The notes under the pieces were generated by a model. That model was not told the DNA's origin and made no database searches. It was given only the letters and a program-made list of their open reading frames with translations. Shown here one piece after another: positions 17,212-24,240 of a DNA stretch of 55,263 nt (positions are counted from its first letter, which is position 1; every line of letters begins with the position of its first letter). The DNA lies in the NCBI GenBank assembly GCA_937884975.1, contig CAKZZS010000055.1, positions 1-55,263 on the forward strand, read 5' to 3'. The stretch comes from an uncultured Clostridia bacterium (GTDB taxonomy: Bacteria > Bacillota > Clostridia > Oscillospirales > Acutalibacteraceae). The position numbers were made by a program, and so were the translations under genes.

Positions 17212-17919
17212 ATGAAAAAGATGCTCTTCGCAGTTGCCCTTCTCGTTGCGGCTGTTTGCGCGCTGACGGTGATAAACGCCGCCTATGACGTAAATCCCAC
17301 GGTCACTCTTAAGGGTGAAACGGCTAACGCAATTGCCACCTCCTCGGCTGACGAATACACCTATGACAGGCAGGATTACCCCGTAGGTCTTAACGCGGAA
17401 AATCAGTACGATATTCTCGCAGACAACGACCTTTACGGCCACGTTGACTACGGCGATTATGTCCCCGCAAAGACAAGATATGTTGACGGCTTCCCGACAG
17501 TTGACGGTGAAAAGACCTATGACAAATATTACGGCACCGACGGCTACATTTATCCCGGCGAGGAAGAAAAGCTGCGTGAGGACTGGAATCTTCACGATTT
17601 CCACAAGCACGGCGAGTTATTCGAATCCGTAGGCAACGGCGAAATGCACTTTTATAATGAAGAGGACAGAGAAGCCTATCTTCAGGGGATGAAGGATGAA
17701 TTCGGCGCCGAAAATGTCAAAATCACTACCGATACAAATGCAACCTACTCCGGCTCCTCCTCAACCGCTGACGCGGCAAGCGGCAATACCGCTTCGGACG
17801 CTTCTTCTTCAGACTCCGAAGGCAGCGGCAATTCAATAATTGACCAAGCCAAGGACGCCGTTGACAGCGTAAACGAAAGACAGGACGCCACCTCGGACGC
17901 AGTCAATTCAATGAACTGA
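17212..17919 (+). CDS. Secreted acidic protein of unknown function
   Basis: 235 residues. An N-terminal signal peptide is clear (KK followed by LFAVALLVAAVCALTVINA; possible cleavage near NAAYD). The mature part is rich in Asp, Glu, Tyr and Gly, with a central region containing YGTDGYIYPGEEEKLRED, then a low-complexity Ser/Ala/Thr segment (about 180-210) and an acidic C-terminal tail. There is no lipobox cysteine, LPXTG or known catalytic motif. It has its own promoter and terminator, so it is monocistronic. I do not recognise the family. Confidence 0.7.
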   Translation: MKKMLFAVALLVAAVCALTVINAAYDVNPTVTLKGETANAIATSSADEYTYDRQDYPVGLNAENQYDILADNDLYGHVDYGDYVPAKTRYVDGFPTVDGEKTYDKYYGTDGYIYPGEEEKLREDWNLHDFHKHGELFESVGNGEMHFYNEEDREAYLQGMKDEFGAENVKITTDTNATYSGSSSTADAASGNTASDASSSDSEGSGNSIIDQAKDAVDSVNERQDATSDAVNSMN

Positions 17920-17939
17920 AAAATGAATAACAAATAATT

Positions 17940-17970
17940 AAAGCACCTGTAAAAACAGGTGCTTTTGTTT
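17940..17970 (+). terminator. Terminator of the secreted protein gene
   Basis: Perfect 11-bp stem AAAGCACCTGT / ACAGGTGCTTT with an AAAA loop, followed by TGTTT. Confidence 0.9.
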
Positions 17971-17995
17971 GTTTAAAAATAATTTTCAACAGGAA

Positions 17996-18355
17996 CTATT
18001 TCGATTTATTTGCCTTGACTGTGTTAATTGAGGAAATGAGCATACGGCGGATACTTCCGCATTCCGAACTTAAATGTCTAAATACTTTCTCATCCATACA
18101 CTCTGTGCGAAAAAGAATTTCAAGCCAATATTCAGTTTCATAACATTCCTTTAATGCTATTTGCATTTTTGAAACAAAATCAGCAGTACTATGAGCATAT
18201 TTGGATTCGTGAATATTTGCGCCAATTGATGTTGAAGAACGAATCAGTTGATTTACAAGAACAGCTACACCTTTATTGTTTTTAATATCCCGACAAATTC
18301 GGACTGTCTCAACGGCAAAATCTTTTGATTTGTTGAGCATAATACTTTCAGACAT
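17996..18355 (-). CDS. Four-helix-bundle protein (23S rRNA intervening-sequence family)
   Basis: 119 residues from ATG 18355, chosen because AGAGG lies 8 nt upstream. The frame runs 31 codons further up, but that part is translated from the repeat array and looks artefactual. Family features: LNKSKDFAVETVRICRDI, LVNQLIRSSTSIGANIHES, FVSKMQIALKECYETEYWL and a C-terminal helix. Members are small helical homo-oligomers encoded inside rRNA insertions or as stand-alone genes, and the same fold is used by the Avd accessory protein of diversity-generating retroelements. No rRNA or reverse transcriptase is in the window, so the role is unknown. Confidence 0.85.
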   Translation of the reverse strand: MSESIMLNKSKDFAVETVRICRDIKNNKGVAVLVNQLIRSSTSIGANIHESKYAHSTADFVSKMQIALKECYETEYWLEILFRTECMDEKVFRHLSSECGSIRRMLISSINTVKANKSK

Positions 18356-18378
18356 ATTATTAACCTCTTTATTATATT

Positions 18379-18553
18379 TGCTAAATTGCCGCTCTGCAGC
18401 AGCTAAAACATTCGCTTCGCTTATGGCTAAATTGTTCGCTTGGCTCACAGCTAAATTAAATTCGCATTTCAGCTTGGCGCAGCCAAATTTAGCCTGTGAA
18501 ACAGATTTAGCTGACCAACGGTCAATTTATCTCGCCATAAGGCGAATTTAGCT
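18379..18553. repeat. Array of 9-nt repeats alternating with small palindromes
   Basis: Nine copies of a word close to AGCTAAATT. On the minus strand: copies at 18545-18553, 18524-18532, 18504-18512, 18486-18494 and 18466-18474. On the plus strand: 18449-18457, 18425-18433, 18401-18409 and 18379-18387. The period is 18-24 nt and orientation flips at about 18460. Spacers in the first half are unrelated palindromes: CGCCATAAGGCG, GACCAACGGTC, TGTGAAACA (extends to 11 nt with its flanks) and TGGCGCAGCCA. Palindromy is weaker in the second half. See findings. Confidence 0.85.
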
Positions 18554-18580
18554 GAAGAAGCAGCCAAAGGCTGCTTCTTC
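18554..18580 (-). terminator. Hairpin after tmRNA, possible terminator or 3' processing signal
   Basis: Perfect 12-bp stem GAAGAAGCAGCC / GGCTGCTTCTTC with a 3-nt loop, 3 bases beyond the tmRNA 3' end. No T-run follows on the minus strand (AGCTAAATT instead), so termination here is not certain. It is also the first palindrome of the adjoining array. Confidence 0.65.
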
Positions 18581-18582
18581 AA

Positions 18583-18928
18583 TGGAGATGGCGAGAGTCG
18601 AACTCGCGTCCGAAAACCCATCCGCACAACTTTCTACGAGTGTAGTTAAGAGTTTACATTCCCCGTCCCAAACGACTCTTAACTGTCTTTTGGGAAAAGT
18701 AGCCGCACTGTTCATGACGGGCTATGCGACACTCACCCGTTCACGTTCACTGCTCCTTGACGCTCTTTCCCGGGTCGCAGTACTCCCGGGGAGAACGGCT
18801 GCTTAAATTAAGCAGCTTTTAATTCTAATTTTTCGTCGTTTATTTCTAAACTTGAGGCTTTTATAGCGGTTCCTCGCCGCTACTCGCTTATCATGTTTCA
18901 GTGTCCCCGTCGAAATCCTTTCATCCCC
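18583..18928 (-). ncRNA. ssrA: tmRNA (transfer-messenger RNA)
   Basis: Rescues stalled ribosomes with SmpB. About 346 nt. The 5' end GGGGATG pairs with CATCTCC at the 3' end (7 bp, one G-U); the discriminator is A and CCA is not encoded. The TTCGACGGGG stretch near the 5' end and GTTCGACTC T-loop at the 3' end are diagnostic. The tag frame at 18843-18808 reads NDEKLELKAA-stop, preceded by an ATA codon at the position aligned with the usual resume codon; its stop lies in a hairpin (GCTGCTTAA / TTAAGCAGC). smpB lies directly upstream on the same strand. Confidence 0.96.
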
Positions 18929-18967
18929 AAATTCAGATGATATTTTCAAAGGAACAGTAAAAACTGT

Positions 18968-19435
18968 TTACTGATTATGTCCCCTCTCTTTCATTGTTCT
19001 TTCAATTGTTCTGTCCGCTTCCTTTTTGGCGGCAACGGCGCGCTTGTCGTAATTCTTTTTACCCTTGCAAAGACCTACTTGCATTTTCGCCTTGCCCTTT
19101 TTGAAATAAATGCTTAAAGGTATAAGGGTCAGTCCCTGCTGCTTTATAACGCCGAAAAGGTGGTTTATTTCCCTTTTGTGCATAAGCAGGCGCTTGACTC
19201 TTAACGGGTCACGGTTAAAGATGTTACCGTGGTCATAGGGCGAAATATGAACGCCGTTTGCAAAGATTTCGCCGCCGTCAATACTGCACCAGGAGTCCTT
19301 TAAATTGACCTTACCTGCCCTGACGGACTTAACCTCCGTGCCGAACAGCTCAATGCCTGCCTCATAGCTTTCAAGTACAAAATAGTCGTGAAAGGCTTTT
19401 TTATTATTTGCAATTGTTTTATTGTTTTCAGACAT
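18968..19435 (-). CDS. smpB: SsrA-binding protein
   Basis: 155 residues, normal length. Binds the tRNA-like part of tmRNA and brings it to stalled ribosomes. Family motifs: NKKAFHDYFVLESYEAGIEL, GTEVKSVRAGKVNLKDSW, HISPYDHGN, and a basic C-terminal tail (KKNYDKRAVAAKKEADRTI) that enters the mRNA channel. RBS AAGGG 8 nt before ATG. It ends 39 bases before the tmRNA 5' end. Confidence 0.97.
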   Translation of the reverse strand: MSENNKTIANNKKAFHDYFVLESYEAGIELFGTEVKSVRAGKVNLKDSWCSIDGGEIFANGVHISPYDHGNIFNRDPLRVKRLLMHKREINHLFGVIKQQGLTLIPLSIYFKKGKAKMQVGLCKGKKNYDKRAVAAKKEADRTIERTMKERGHNQ

Positions 19436-19458
19436 AATACTTGCCCTTCATAATTATT

Positions 19459-19683
19459 CGTTAATTGTAGGGGCGACCTGCGGTCGCCCGTTGCCCGTTT
19501 ACGGGCAATTGCCGCCAATGGCAACGACGGGACGGGAGACCCGTCCCCTACGATATCATTTGAATTTACATTTCATTGTAGGGGCTGGGTTTCCCAGCCC
19601 GTTAATTTACATTTGACTTTACGGGCGGATGGTATCCGCCCCTACGAATCGGTTGAGATTCTTCGCTTCGCTCAGAATGACAT
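19459..19683. repeat. Intergenic palindromic repeats between smpB and recR
   Basis: Contains several copies of the GTAGGGGCG / CGCCCCTAC family: hairpins around 19470-19490 (GGGGCGACC / GGTCGCCC), TTGCCCG-TTTA-CGGGCAA, GGGACGGG / CCCGTCCC, GGGCTGGG / CCCAGCCC and GGGCGGAT / ATCCGCCC. It ends in one copy of the GAATC...AGAATGACA repeat (19646-19682). No gene seen. Confidence 0.8.
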
Positions 19684-19686
19684 TGA

Positions 19687-20286
19687 TTAAATAACCTGTC
19701 TGCCTTCAAGCGCGCGAAGGAGGGTTATTTCATCCGCATATTCAAGGTCGGCGCCTACGGGTACGCCGTAAGCAAGGCGCGTAACCTTAACTCCCATCGG
19801 CTTTAAAAGACGGGAAATATACATAGCTGTCGCCTCGCCCTCAACGGTGGGGTTAGTCGCCATAATGACCTCGCCGACCTCATCCGTATTCATACGCGAG
19901 AGCAACTCCTTTATCGTCAGCTGTTCGGGACCGACGCCGTTCATCGGCGAAATTGCGCCGTGGAGCACATGATAAGTGCCCTTAAACTCGTGGGTCTTTT
20001 CAATTGCGATTACGTCTCTGGGATCCTCCACAACGCAGATAACCGACCTGTCACGGGCAGGATTATCGCAGACGTTGCAAAGCTCCTTTTCGGTAAGGTT
20101 GCAGCAGACCGAGCATTTATGGATTTTTTCATGCGCTTCAAGAATTGAGGAGGAAAACTCCTTTGCCTCGTCTTCAGTAAGTCCGAGAACATAAAAAGCC
20201 ATTCTCTGGGCACTCTTTGCGCCGACAGAGGGCATTTTCTGAAACTGGTCTATGAGCTTCTGAAGCGCCGCTACATTATATGACAT
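19687..20286 (-). CDS. recR: Recombination protein RecR
   Basis: 199 residues. Acts with RecO and RecF to load RecA at gaps. Helix-hairpin-helix near the N terminus (MPSVGAKSAQRMAFYVL), zinc finger C58-x2-C61...C70-x2-C73, then a Toprim domain (VICVVEDPRDVIAIE and ATNPTVEGEATAMYI), and YGVPVGADLEYADEITL near the C terminus. It is third in the dnaX-ybaB-recR operon, the standard order in Firmicutes, 30 bases after ybaB. Confidence 0.97.
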   Translation of the reverse strand: MSYNVAALQKLIDQFQKMPSVGAKSAQRMAFYVLGLTEDEAKEFSSSILEAHEKIHKCSVCCNLTEKELCNVCDNPARDRSVICVVEDPRDVIAIEKTHEFKGTYHVLHGAISPMNGVGPEQLTIKELLSRMNTDEVGEVIMATNPTVEGEATAMYISRLLKPMGVKVTRLAYGVPVGADLEYADEITLLRALEGRQVI

Positions 20287-20316
20287 AAGTATTGCCTTCG
20301 TTTTTTCTTTTTATTC

Positions 20317-20658
20317 TTAAAGACCGAGTCCGCCGAGTCCGGGGATATTCAGTCCGCCTGTAATTTCGCCCATTCTCTGCTCCATGGTGGAGTCAACCTT
20401 GTGCATAGCCTCGTTGATAGCGGCGGTAAGCAAATCCTCAAGCATTTCAATATCGTCCTTATCGACTACATCCTCCTGAAGCTTAATGGACTTGATTTCG
20501 TGCTTTCCGCTGACGGTGACCTCTACCATTCCGCCGCCTGCGGAAGCGGTGTATTCACCCTCTTCAACCTCCGCCTGCGTTTTCTGCATATTATCCTGCA
20601 TCTGCTGAAGGCGCTGCATCATATTGCCCTGGGGCTGGTTTGGAATTCTTGCTTTCAT
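20317..20658 (-). CDS. ybaB: YbaB/EbfC nucleoid-associated protein
   Basis: 113 residues from ATG 20658. This start is preferred over the in-frame ATG 20679 because GAAAGGAAAG lies just upstream of it. A small dimeric DNA-binding protein, usual between dnaX and recR. Features: an N-terminal helix rich in Gln and Met (MQRLQQMQDNMQKTQAEVE), GGGMVEVTVSGKHEIKSIKL and a Gly-rich tail. The dnaX stop and this start are one base apart (TAAAATG), indicating coupled translation. Confidence 0.92.
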   Translation of the reverse strand: MKARIPNQPQGNMMQRLQQMQDNMQKTQAEVEEGEYTASAGGGMVEVTVSGKHEIKSIKLQEDVVDKDDIEMLEDLLTAAINEAMHKVDSTMEQRMGEITGGLNIPGLGGLGL

Positions 20659-20659
20659 T

Positions 20660-22342
20660 TTATTCTTTCCTTTCAACATTTAATCCGAGGTTCTGCGCTT
20701 TATTTAAAAAGTCCTCAAGCGGATCTTTTTTAGGCTCCTCGGAGTCTGTTTTGCTTTTATATATGCCGAGTCTGTATTTTTGTCCCGTAATTTTAAAAAT
20801 CGCGCTTCTTAAAATCTTTGCGTGATTTTCCTGCTGTAAAAACGAGCCTAACACGGGATTATCGGACTTGATAAGTACTATTCCGTTATAAATTACTGCG
20901 GATGTCCCTGTCAGGAAGCCTATTAAGGGAACGTCCACGCTGCAGGCAAGCTTTACCGCCTCGGGCCATTTGTCAAACGGCTGCTCGTCGAGAGACGGGT
21001 TTGGAGCCTGAACCCGAGCGGAGTCATTACTCTCGGTTTTTACATTCGCTTGAGCTTTTTCGGCTTCTTCGGTTACGGGAGGAACCTCTTTTTTCGGTTC
21101 GGCTTTTTCTTCCGCCTTCTTTTCGGTAACAGGTTCAGCCGAAACAGCTTCTTCCCGAACACTTATATCTTCTTCTGTTTTTACGCCCGACGACTTAAGC
21201 ATTCTTATCTGCGCTTCAAGCTCGGCAACCCTTGCGAGCAATGCGTCATTGCTCTTATCAAGCTCGGGTGAGCAAAGCGACATAAACGCAGTTTCCATTT
21301 CAATACGCCTGTTGACGGACTTTTTAATGACCGCAAGCGCCTCGTTGAGCCTGTTAATAGTGTGAAGCACGGTTTCAAGCTTTATGCTTTCACCCTGTCT
21401 GACTATCTTTTCAATTTCCTCATCCGAACAGATGATAAGCTCCCTATAGTTTTTAACGGTCTTTGCAACCATTATATTTCTGAAGTGATTTGTAAGCTCG
21501 GTAATGAGCCTTTCCATATCGCACGAATTCTTATGAAGCGTGTCGATTATTTCAAGTCCCTTTACGACGTCCTTTCTTGCAATACAGTCCGCAAGCGAGA
21601 AAAGGTAGTCCCTGCCTGCAATTCCGGCGGCGTCCTCAACCGTTTTTTCGGTAATCGTTTCGCCGTAGGAGGCGCAACGGTCAAGAAGCGAAAGAGCGTC
21701 ACGCATAGCTCCGTCGGCAAGACGGGCAATAAGCATCGCCGCGCCGTCAGTCAGCTCCAGCCCCTCATTTTCGCACACATACTTAAGACGCGCGCAGATA
21801 TCCTCGGGCGTTATATGCTTGAACTCAAACCTCTGACATCTTGAAAGAATAGTCGAGGGTAATTTATGCACCTCGGTCGTTGCAAGAATAAACTTGACGT
21901 GCTCGGGCGGCTCTTCAAGCGTTTTGAGAAGCGCATTGAACGCCGAAATGGAAAGCATGTGCACCTCGTCAATAATATAAACGCGGTACTTCGCCGAGGC
22001 AGGGGTAAACGAAGCCTCGTCCCTTAAATCCCTTATATTGTCAACGCCGTTATTTGAAGCGGCGTCAATTTCAATTACGTCAAGGCATGAGCCGTTATCA
22101 ATGGCGCGGCACATTTCACATTCGTTACACGGGTCGCCGTTTTTCGGATTAAGGCAGTTTACAGCCTTTGCAAAAATCTTTGCGCAGCTTGTCTTACCCG
22201 TACCTCTTGAGCCGGTAAAAAGGTAGGCATGGGAAAGCCTGTCCTCTTTTAATTCGTTTAAAAGAGTTGAGGTAACCTGCGGTTGACCGCAAACGTCCGA
22301 AAAGGTTTTCGGGCGCCACTTTCTGTAAAGCACCTGATACAT
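20660..22342 (-). CDS. dnaX: DNA polymerase III subunit gamma/tau
   Basis: 560-residue clamp-loader ATPase. Walker A GSRGTGKT at 44-51; zinc-binding C63, C72, C75 and C78; Walker B DEVHML; sensor 1 LATTEVHKLP; SRC motif SRCQRFEFK. After about residue 370 comes a charged linker rich in Glu/Lys/Pro/Val and a C-terminal tau-type domain. No obvious slippery heptamer for a gamma frameshift was noticed. RBS GGAGGT. First gene of dnaX-ybaB-recR, downstream of the SRP RNA. Confidence 0.96.
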   Translation of the reverse strand: MYQVLYRKWRPKTFSDVCGQPQVTSTLLNELKEDRLSHAYLFTGSRGTGKTSCAKIFAKAVNCLNPKNGDPCNECEMCRAIDNGSCLDVIEIDAASNNGVDNIRDLRDEASFTPASAKYRVYIIDEVHMLSISAFNALLKTLEEPPEHVKFILATTEVHKLPSTILSRCQRFEFKHITPEDICARLKYVCENEGLELTDGAAMLIARLADGAMRDALSLLDRCASYGETITEKTVEDAAGIAGRDYLFSLADCIARKDVVKGLEIIDTLHKNSCDMERLITELTNHFRNIMVAKTVKNYRELIICSDEEIEKIVRQGESIKLETVLHTINRLNEALAVIKKSVNRRIEMETAFMSLCSPELDKSNDALLARVAELEAQIRMLKSSGVKTEEDISVREEAVSAEPVTEKKAEEKAEPKKEVPPVTEEAEKAQANVKTESNDSARVQAPNPSLDEQPFDKWPEAVKLACSVDVPLIGFLTGTSAVIYNGIVLIKSDNPVLGSFLQQENHAKILRSAIFKITGQKYRLGIYKSKTDSEEPKKDPLEDFLNKAQNLGLNVERKE

Positions 22343-22375
22343 TCACATACCTCCTTAAAAGCTGAATATCAATTC

Positions 22376-22413
22376 AAAAAAACAGCCGCATACCGTGCAG
22401 ACTTGTCTGCGGC
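22376..22413 (-). terminator. Terminator of the SRP RNA
   Basis: On the minus strand GCCGCA pairs with TGCGGC around an inner GCAGAC / GTCTGC stem, followed by TGTTTTTTT. The right arm overlaps the SRP RNA 3' end. Confidence 0.75.
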
Positions 22414-22495
22414 GCACAGAACAGTCCGCTTAATGCTGCTCGGTTCCCCGCCTGACATGGTTCACAGCGTCCTGTCGCACAGGGCCCACACGGTA
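22391..22495 (-). ncRNA. ffs: Small signal recognition particle RNA (4.5S type)
   Basis: About 105 nt. The ends pair perfectly (TACCGTG / CACGGTA). The apical domain shows the conserved asymmetric and symmetric loops: GTGAACCATGTCAGGCGGGGAACCGAGCAGC split across positions 22425-22475, that is, GTCAGG, a GGGGAAC tetraloop region and AGCAGC. Binds Ffh for co-translational targeting of membrane proteins. Lies upstream of dnaX, a common Firmicutes arrangement. Ends are inferred from pairing. Confidence 0.93.
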
Positions 22496-22509
22496 CACGA
22501 CCAAAGGAT

Positions 22510-22538
22510 ATTATACAATAATATAATATTTTTTTCAA
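22510..22538 (-). promoter_or_regulatory. Promoter of the SRP RNA
   Basis: Minus strand: -35 TTGAAA (22538-22533), 17-nt spacer, -10 TATAAT (22515-22510). The predicted start, near 22503, fits the 5' end of the RNA. Confidence 0.82.
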
Positions 22539-22554
22539 TAGTTCTTTTCTATTT

Positions 22555-22875
22555 TTACGCCAAAATATAAAGAAGCGCAAGAAGCAGCATTTCGTCCGCT
22601 CCCTCATTTTTTAAAAGCAGAAGAATTGACAAAAGCATTGCCCTTTCGGAATCCGGAAAAGAAAGGATTTCCTCTTCATTTTCTTTCTCCTCCCTTTTCG
22701 GAAACGTGACGGGCAGTGACGTGTGCTTCGGCTCACGCGGAGTATAGTTTATCTGTTTAATTTCACTCGGCTTTTCTGTGCTTACCGCCTGTCTTTCCTG
22801 TCTTGAAATGTCTTGCGCTCGCCTCATAGCCTGACGTTGCATTTCCATTATTTCAGCATACGAATCAGTTGCCAT
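22555..22875 (-). CDS. Small protein of unknown function, third of a three-gene set
   Basis: 106 residues. N-terminal Met/Gln/Arg-rich helix (EIMEMQRQAMRRAQDISRQ), a Lys/Pro/Glu middle, and a strongly hydrophobic C terminus (MLLSILLLLKN and MLLLALLYILA) that could be a short membrane hairpin split by acidic residues. It follows the next upstream gene by 9 bases. Family not recognised. The shared leucine-rich ending and operon position suggest it works with its two neighbours. Confidence 0.65.
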   Translation of the reverse strand: MATDSYAEIMEMQRQAMRRAQDISRQERQAVSTEKPSEIKQINYTPREPKHTSLPVTFPKREEKENEEEILSFPDSERAMLLSILLLLKNEGADEMLLLALLYILA

Positions 22876-22884
22876 TTTACCACC

Positions 22885-23196
22885 TCACACGGGCAAATCG
22901 TTAATGTTGAGCTTTCCTATGAGCGGAAGAATTCTCATAACCTTTAAAAGCCGCATTGCCTCATCCGCCCGTTTCTGCTTTTCTTCACTTAAAAACGGCT
23001 TTAACGCCCTTATAAGCTCGGTTTTGTCGTCTGTTGAATTGAGGTTCTGCATTATTGACATAAGACCTGTCGGCAGCTGCGCGTCACTGCCGGGCGTTTC
23101 AGGCATTATTGACGGCGCAATTGACGAGGCAATGCCCTTAAGACGTTCCATTTCCTCGGGCGTAATCGACGAGAGAAGAGATGCAATATCGTCCAT
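22885..23196 (-). CDS. Small protein of unknown function, second of a three-gene set
   Basis: 103 residues, predicted mostly helical: DDIASLLSSITPEEMERLKGIA, then a Pro/Gly linker, TGLMSIMQNL, TELIRALKPFLSEEKQKRADEAMRLL split over one long helix region, and a hydrophobic end (ILPLIGKLNINDLPV). No signal peptide or catalytic motif. The start is 4 bases after the stop of the upstream gene. Not recognised. Confidence 0.65.
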   Translation of the reverse strand: MDDIASLLSSITPEEMERLKGIASSIAPSIMPETPGSDAQLPTGLMSIMQNLNSTDDKTELIRALKPFLSEEKQKRADEAMRLLKVMRILPLIGKLNINDLPV

Positions 23197-23200
23197 TTTT

Positions 23201-23416
23201 TCACCCTTTCCCCGTCAGCTGTCTTATAATTTTCTGCGCCTGCTCGGAGGACAGAAAATTCTTTACAGACTCGTCATTTGAAATAATGCTCTTTAATTTT
23301 TCGCTCTGCTCGTCACTTAATTTTGAAAGCAGAAAATCCTCTGCGGACTGCCCCTTTTCCTTATTTTTTAACTCGTTAAGTATTTCTTCAAGCTTCTCGT
23401 TTTTTCTTTCAGGCAT
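23201..23416 (-). CDS. Small charged protein of unknown function, first of a three-gene set
   Basis: 71 residues, helical and highly charged: LEEILNELKNKEKGQ, EDFLLSKLSDEQSEKLKSII and FLSSEQAQKIIRQLTGKG. The last two segments resemble one repeated helix pair (KLSDEQSEKLKSI and FLSSEQAQKIIRQ). RBS GGAGGG. Likely a cytosolic helical protein; no known family assigned. Confidence 0.65.
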   Translation of the reverse strand: MPERKNEKLEEILNELKNKEKGQSAEDFLLSKLSDEQSEKLKSIISNDESVKNFLSSEQAQKIIRQLTGKG

Positions 23417-23474
23417 TGATTTCCCTCCTAAAAAAGTATATATTATAGTTATGAAATTTTTAAGGAGATTATGA

Positions 23475-23939
23475 ATGAGGCTGTTGGTTGTTTCGGATTC
23501 ACACAGGCATTACACAACCCTGAGAAAAATAATTCTGCTTCACCGTGAAGCGGACAGAATAATTTTTTTAGGCGACGGAATTGACGACTTTGACAAAATC
23601 GACCTGCCTTTTCCCGTTTCGCCCATACTTATCAGCGGCAATAATGATTGGGGCTCAATTGCGCCGAAAAGTGAAATTTTAACCCTTGACGGAATAAGGA
23701 TTTACTGTACTCACGGTCACCTTGAGCACGTCAAATACGGCGAGGATTTACTTTTTACAACTGCACTGAAAAATGAAGCTTCTCTTGTCCTTTTCGGGCA
23801 CACACATAACCAGTATTATGAATACTCCGGCGGCATTCACATTTTCAACCCCGGCGCGGTAATGGACGGAAATTACGGTATGGTCGATTTAATAAACGGA
23901 CAGATAATGTGCATTAAGGCGAATATTTTTGACAGATAA
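23475..23939 (+). CDS. YfcE/MJ0936-type metallophosphoesterase
   Basis: 154 residues with the full binuclear-metal set: DSH (8-10), GDGIDD, GNND, HGH and GHTH. The family hydrolyses phosphodiesters in vitro; the physiological substrate is generally unknown. The start at 23475 is favoured by AAGGAG 7 nt upstream, over the out-of-frame ATG at 23471. Divergent from the three small genes, 58 bases away. Confidence 0.92.
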   Translation: MRLLVVSDSHRHYTTLRKIILLHREADRIIFLGDGIDDFDKIDLPFPVSPILISGNNDWGSIAPKSEILTLDGIRIYCTHGHLEHVKYGEDLLFTTALKNEASLVLFGHTHNQYYEYSGGIHIFNPGAVMDGNYGMVDLINGQIMCIKANIFDR

Positions 23940-23950
23940 AAATAACTTAT

Positions 23951-24020
23951 CGTAGGGGCGGATATTATCCGCCCTTTAATTTTTATCTGACTTTGACGGG
24001 CATACACAGTACGCCCCTAC
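23951..24020. repeat. GTAGGGGCGG-family palindromic repeat
   Basis: GTAGGGGCGGAT...ATCCGCC and a distal CGCCCCTAC after the yfcE-like gene, the same family as 1052-1296 and 19459-19640. The 663-base stretch 23940-24602 holds this block, array 24024-24124, another GGGCGG/GGGACGGG block to about 24180, a GAATC...AGAATGACA copy and the fold-back element. I see no convincing gene in it. Confidence 0.7.
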
Positions 24021-24023
24021 GGA

Positions 24024-24124
24024 ACATTTCATCGTTCCGAAGGAACACTTCACGCGTTTCTTTTGAAACGTACTTCACGTTGCTTAATAACAACATTTCA
24101 CAAATTCGCAAGAATTTATTTCAC
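24024..24124. repeat. Second array of 9-nt repeats alternating with hairpins
   Basis: Five copies of a word close to ACAYTTCAC: 24024-24032, 24045-24053, 24070-24078, 24093-24101 and 24116-24124, spaced 21-25 nt. Between them are unrelated hairpins: GTTCC-GAA-GGAAC, CGTTTC-TTTT-GAAACG, GTTG...CAAC and AAATTC-GCAA-GAATTT. Same design as the array at 18379-18553, but with a different repeat word. Confidence 0.85.
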
Positions 24125-24240
24125 GGGCGGATGGTATGAAGCCCCTACGGGCAACGGGACGGGAGACCCGTCCCCTACAACAATCCCTCTGTCAGCCTGA
24201 CGGCTGACATCTCCCTTTACACAAGGGAGACTATTCTGTA

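Noticed and set aside
17996..18355. Avd accessory gene of a diversity-generating retroelement
   Set aside because: The fold family fits, but there is no reverse transcriptase and I saw no template/variable repeat pair.
18379..18553. CRISPR array
   Set aside because: Repeats are only 9 nt, spacers are 9-15 nt and palindromic, orientation flips midway, and no cas gene is nearby.
20660..22342. Programmed frameshift in dnaX
   Set aside because: No slippery A-run with a downstream hairpin was seen near the expected position.
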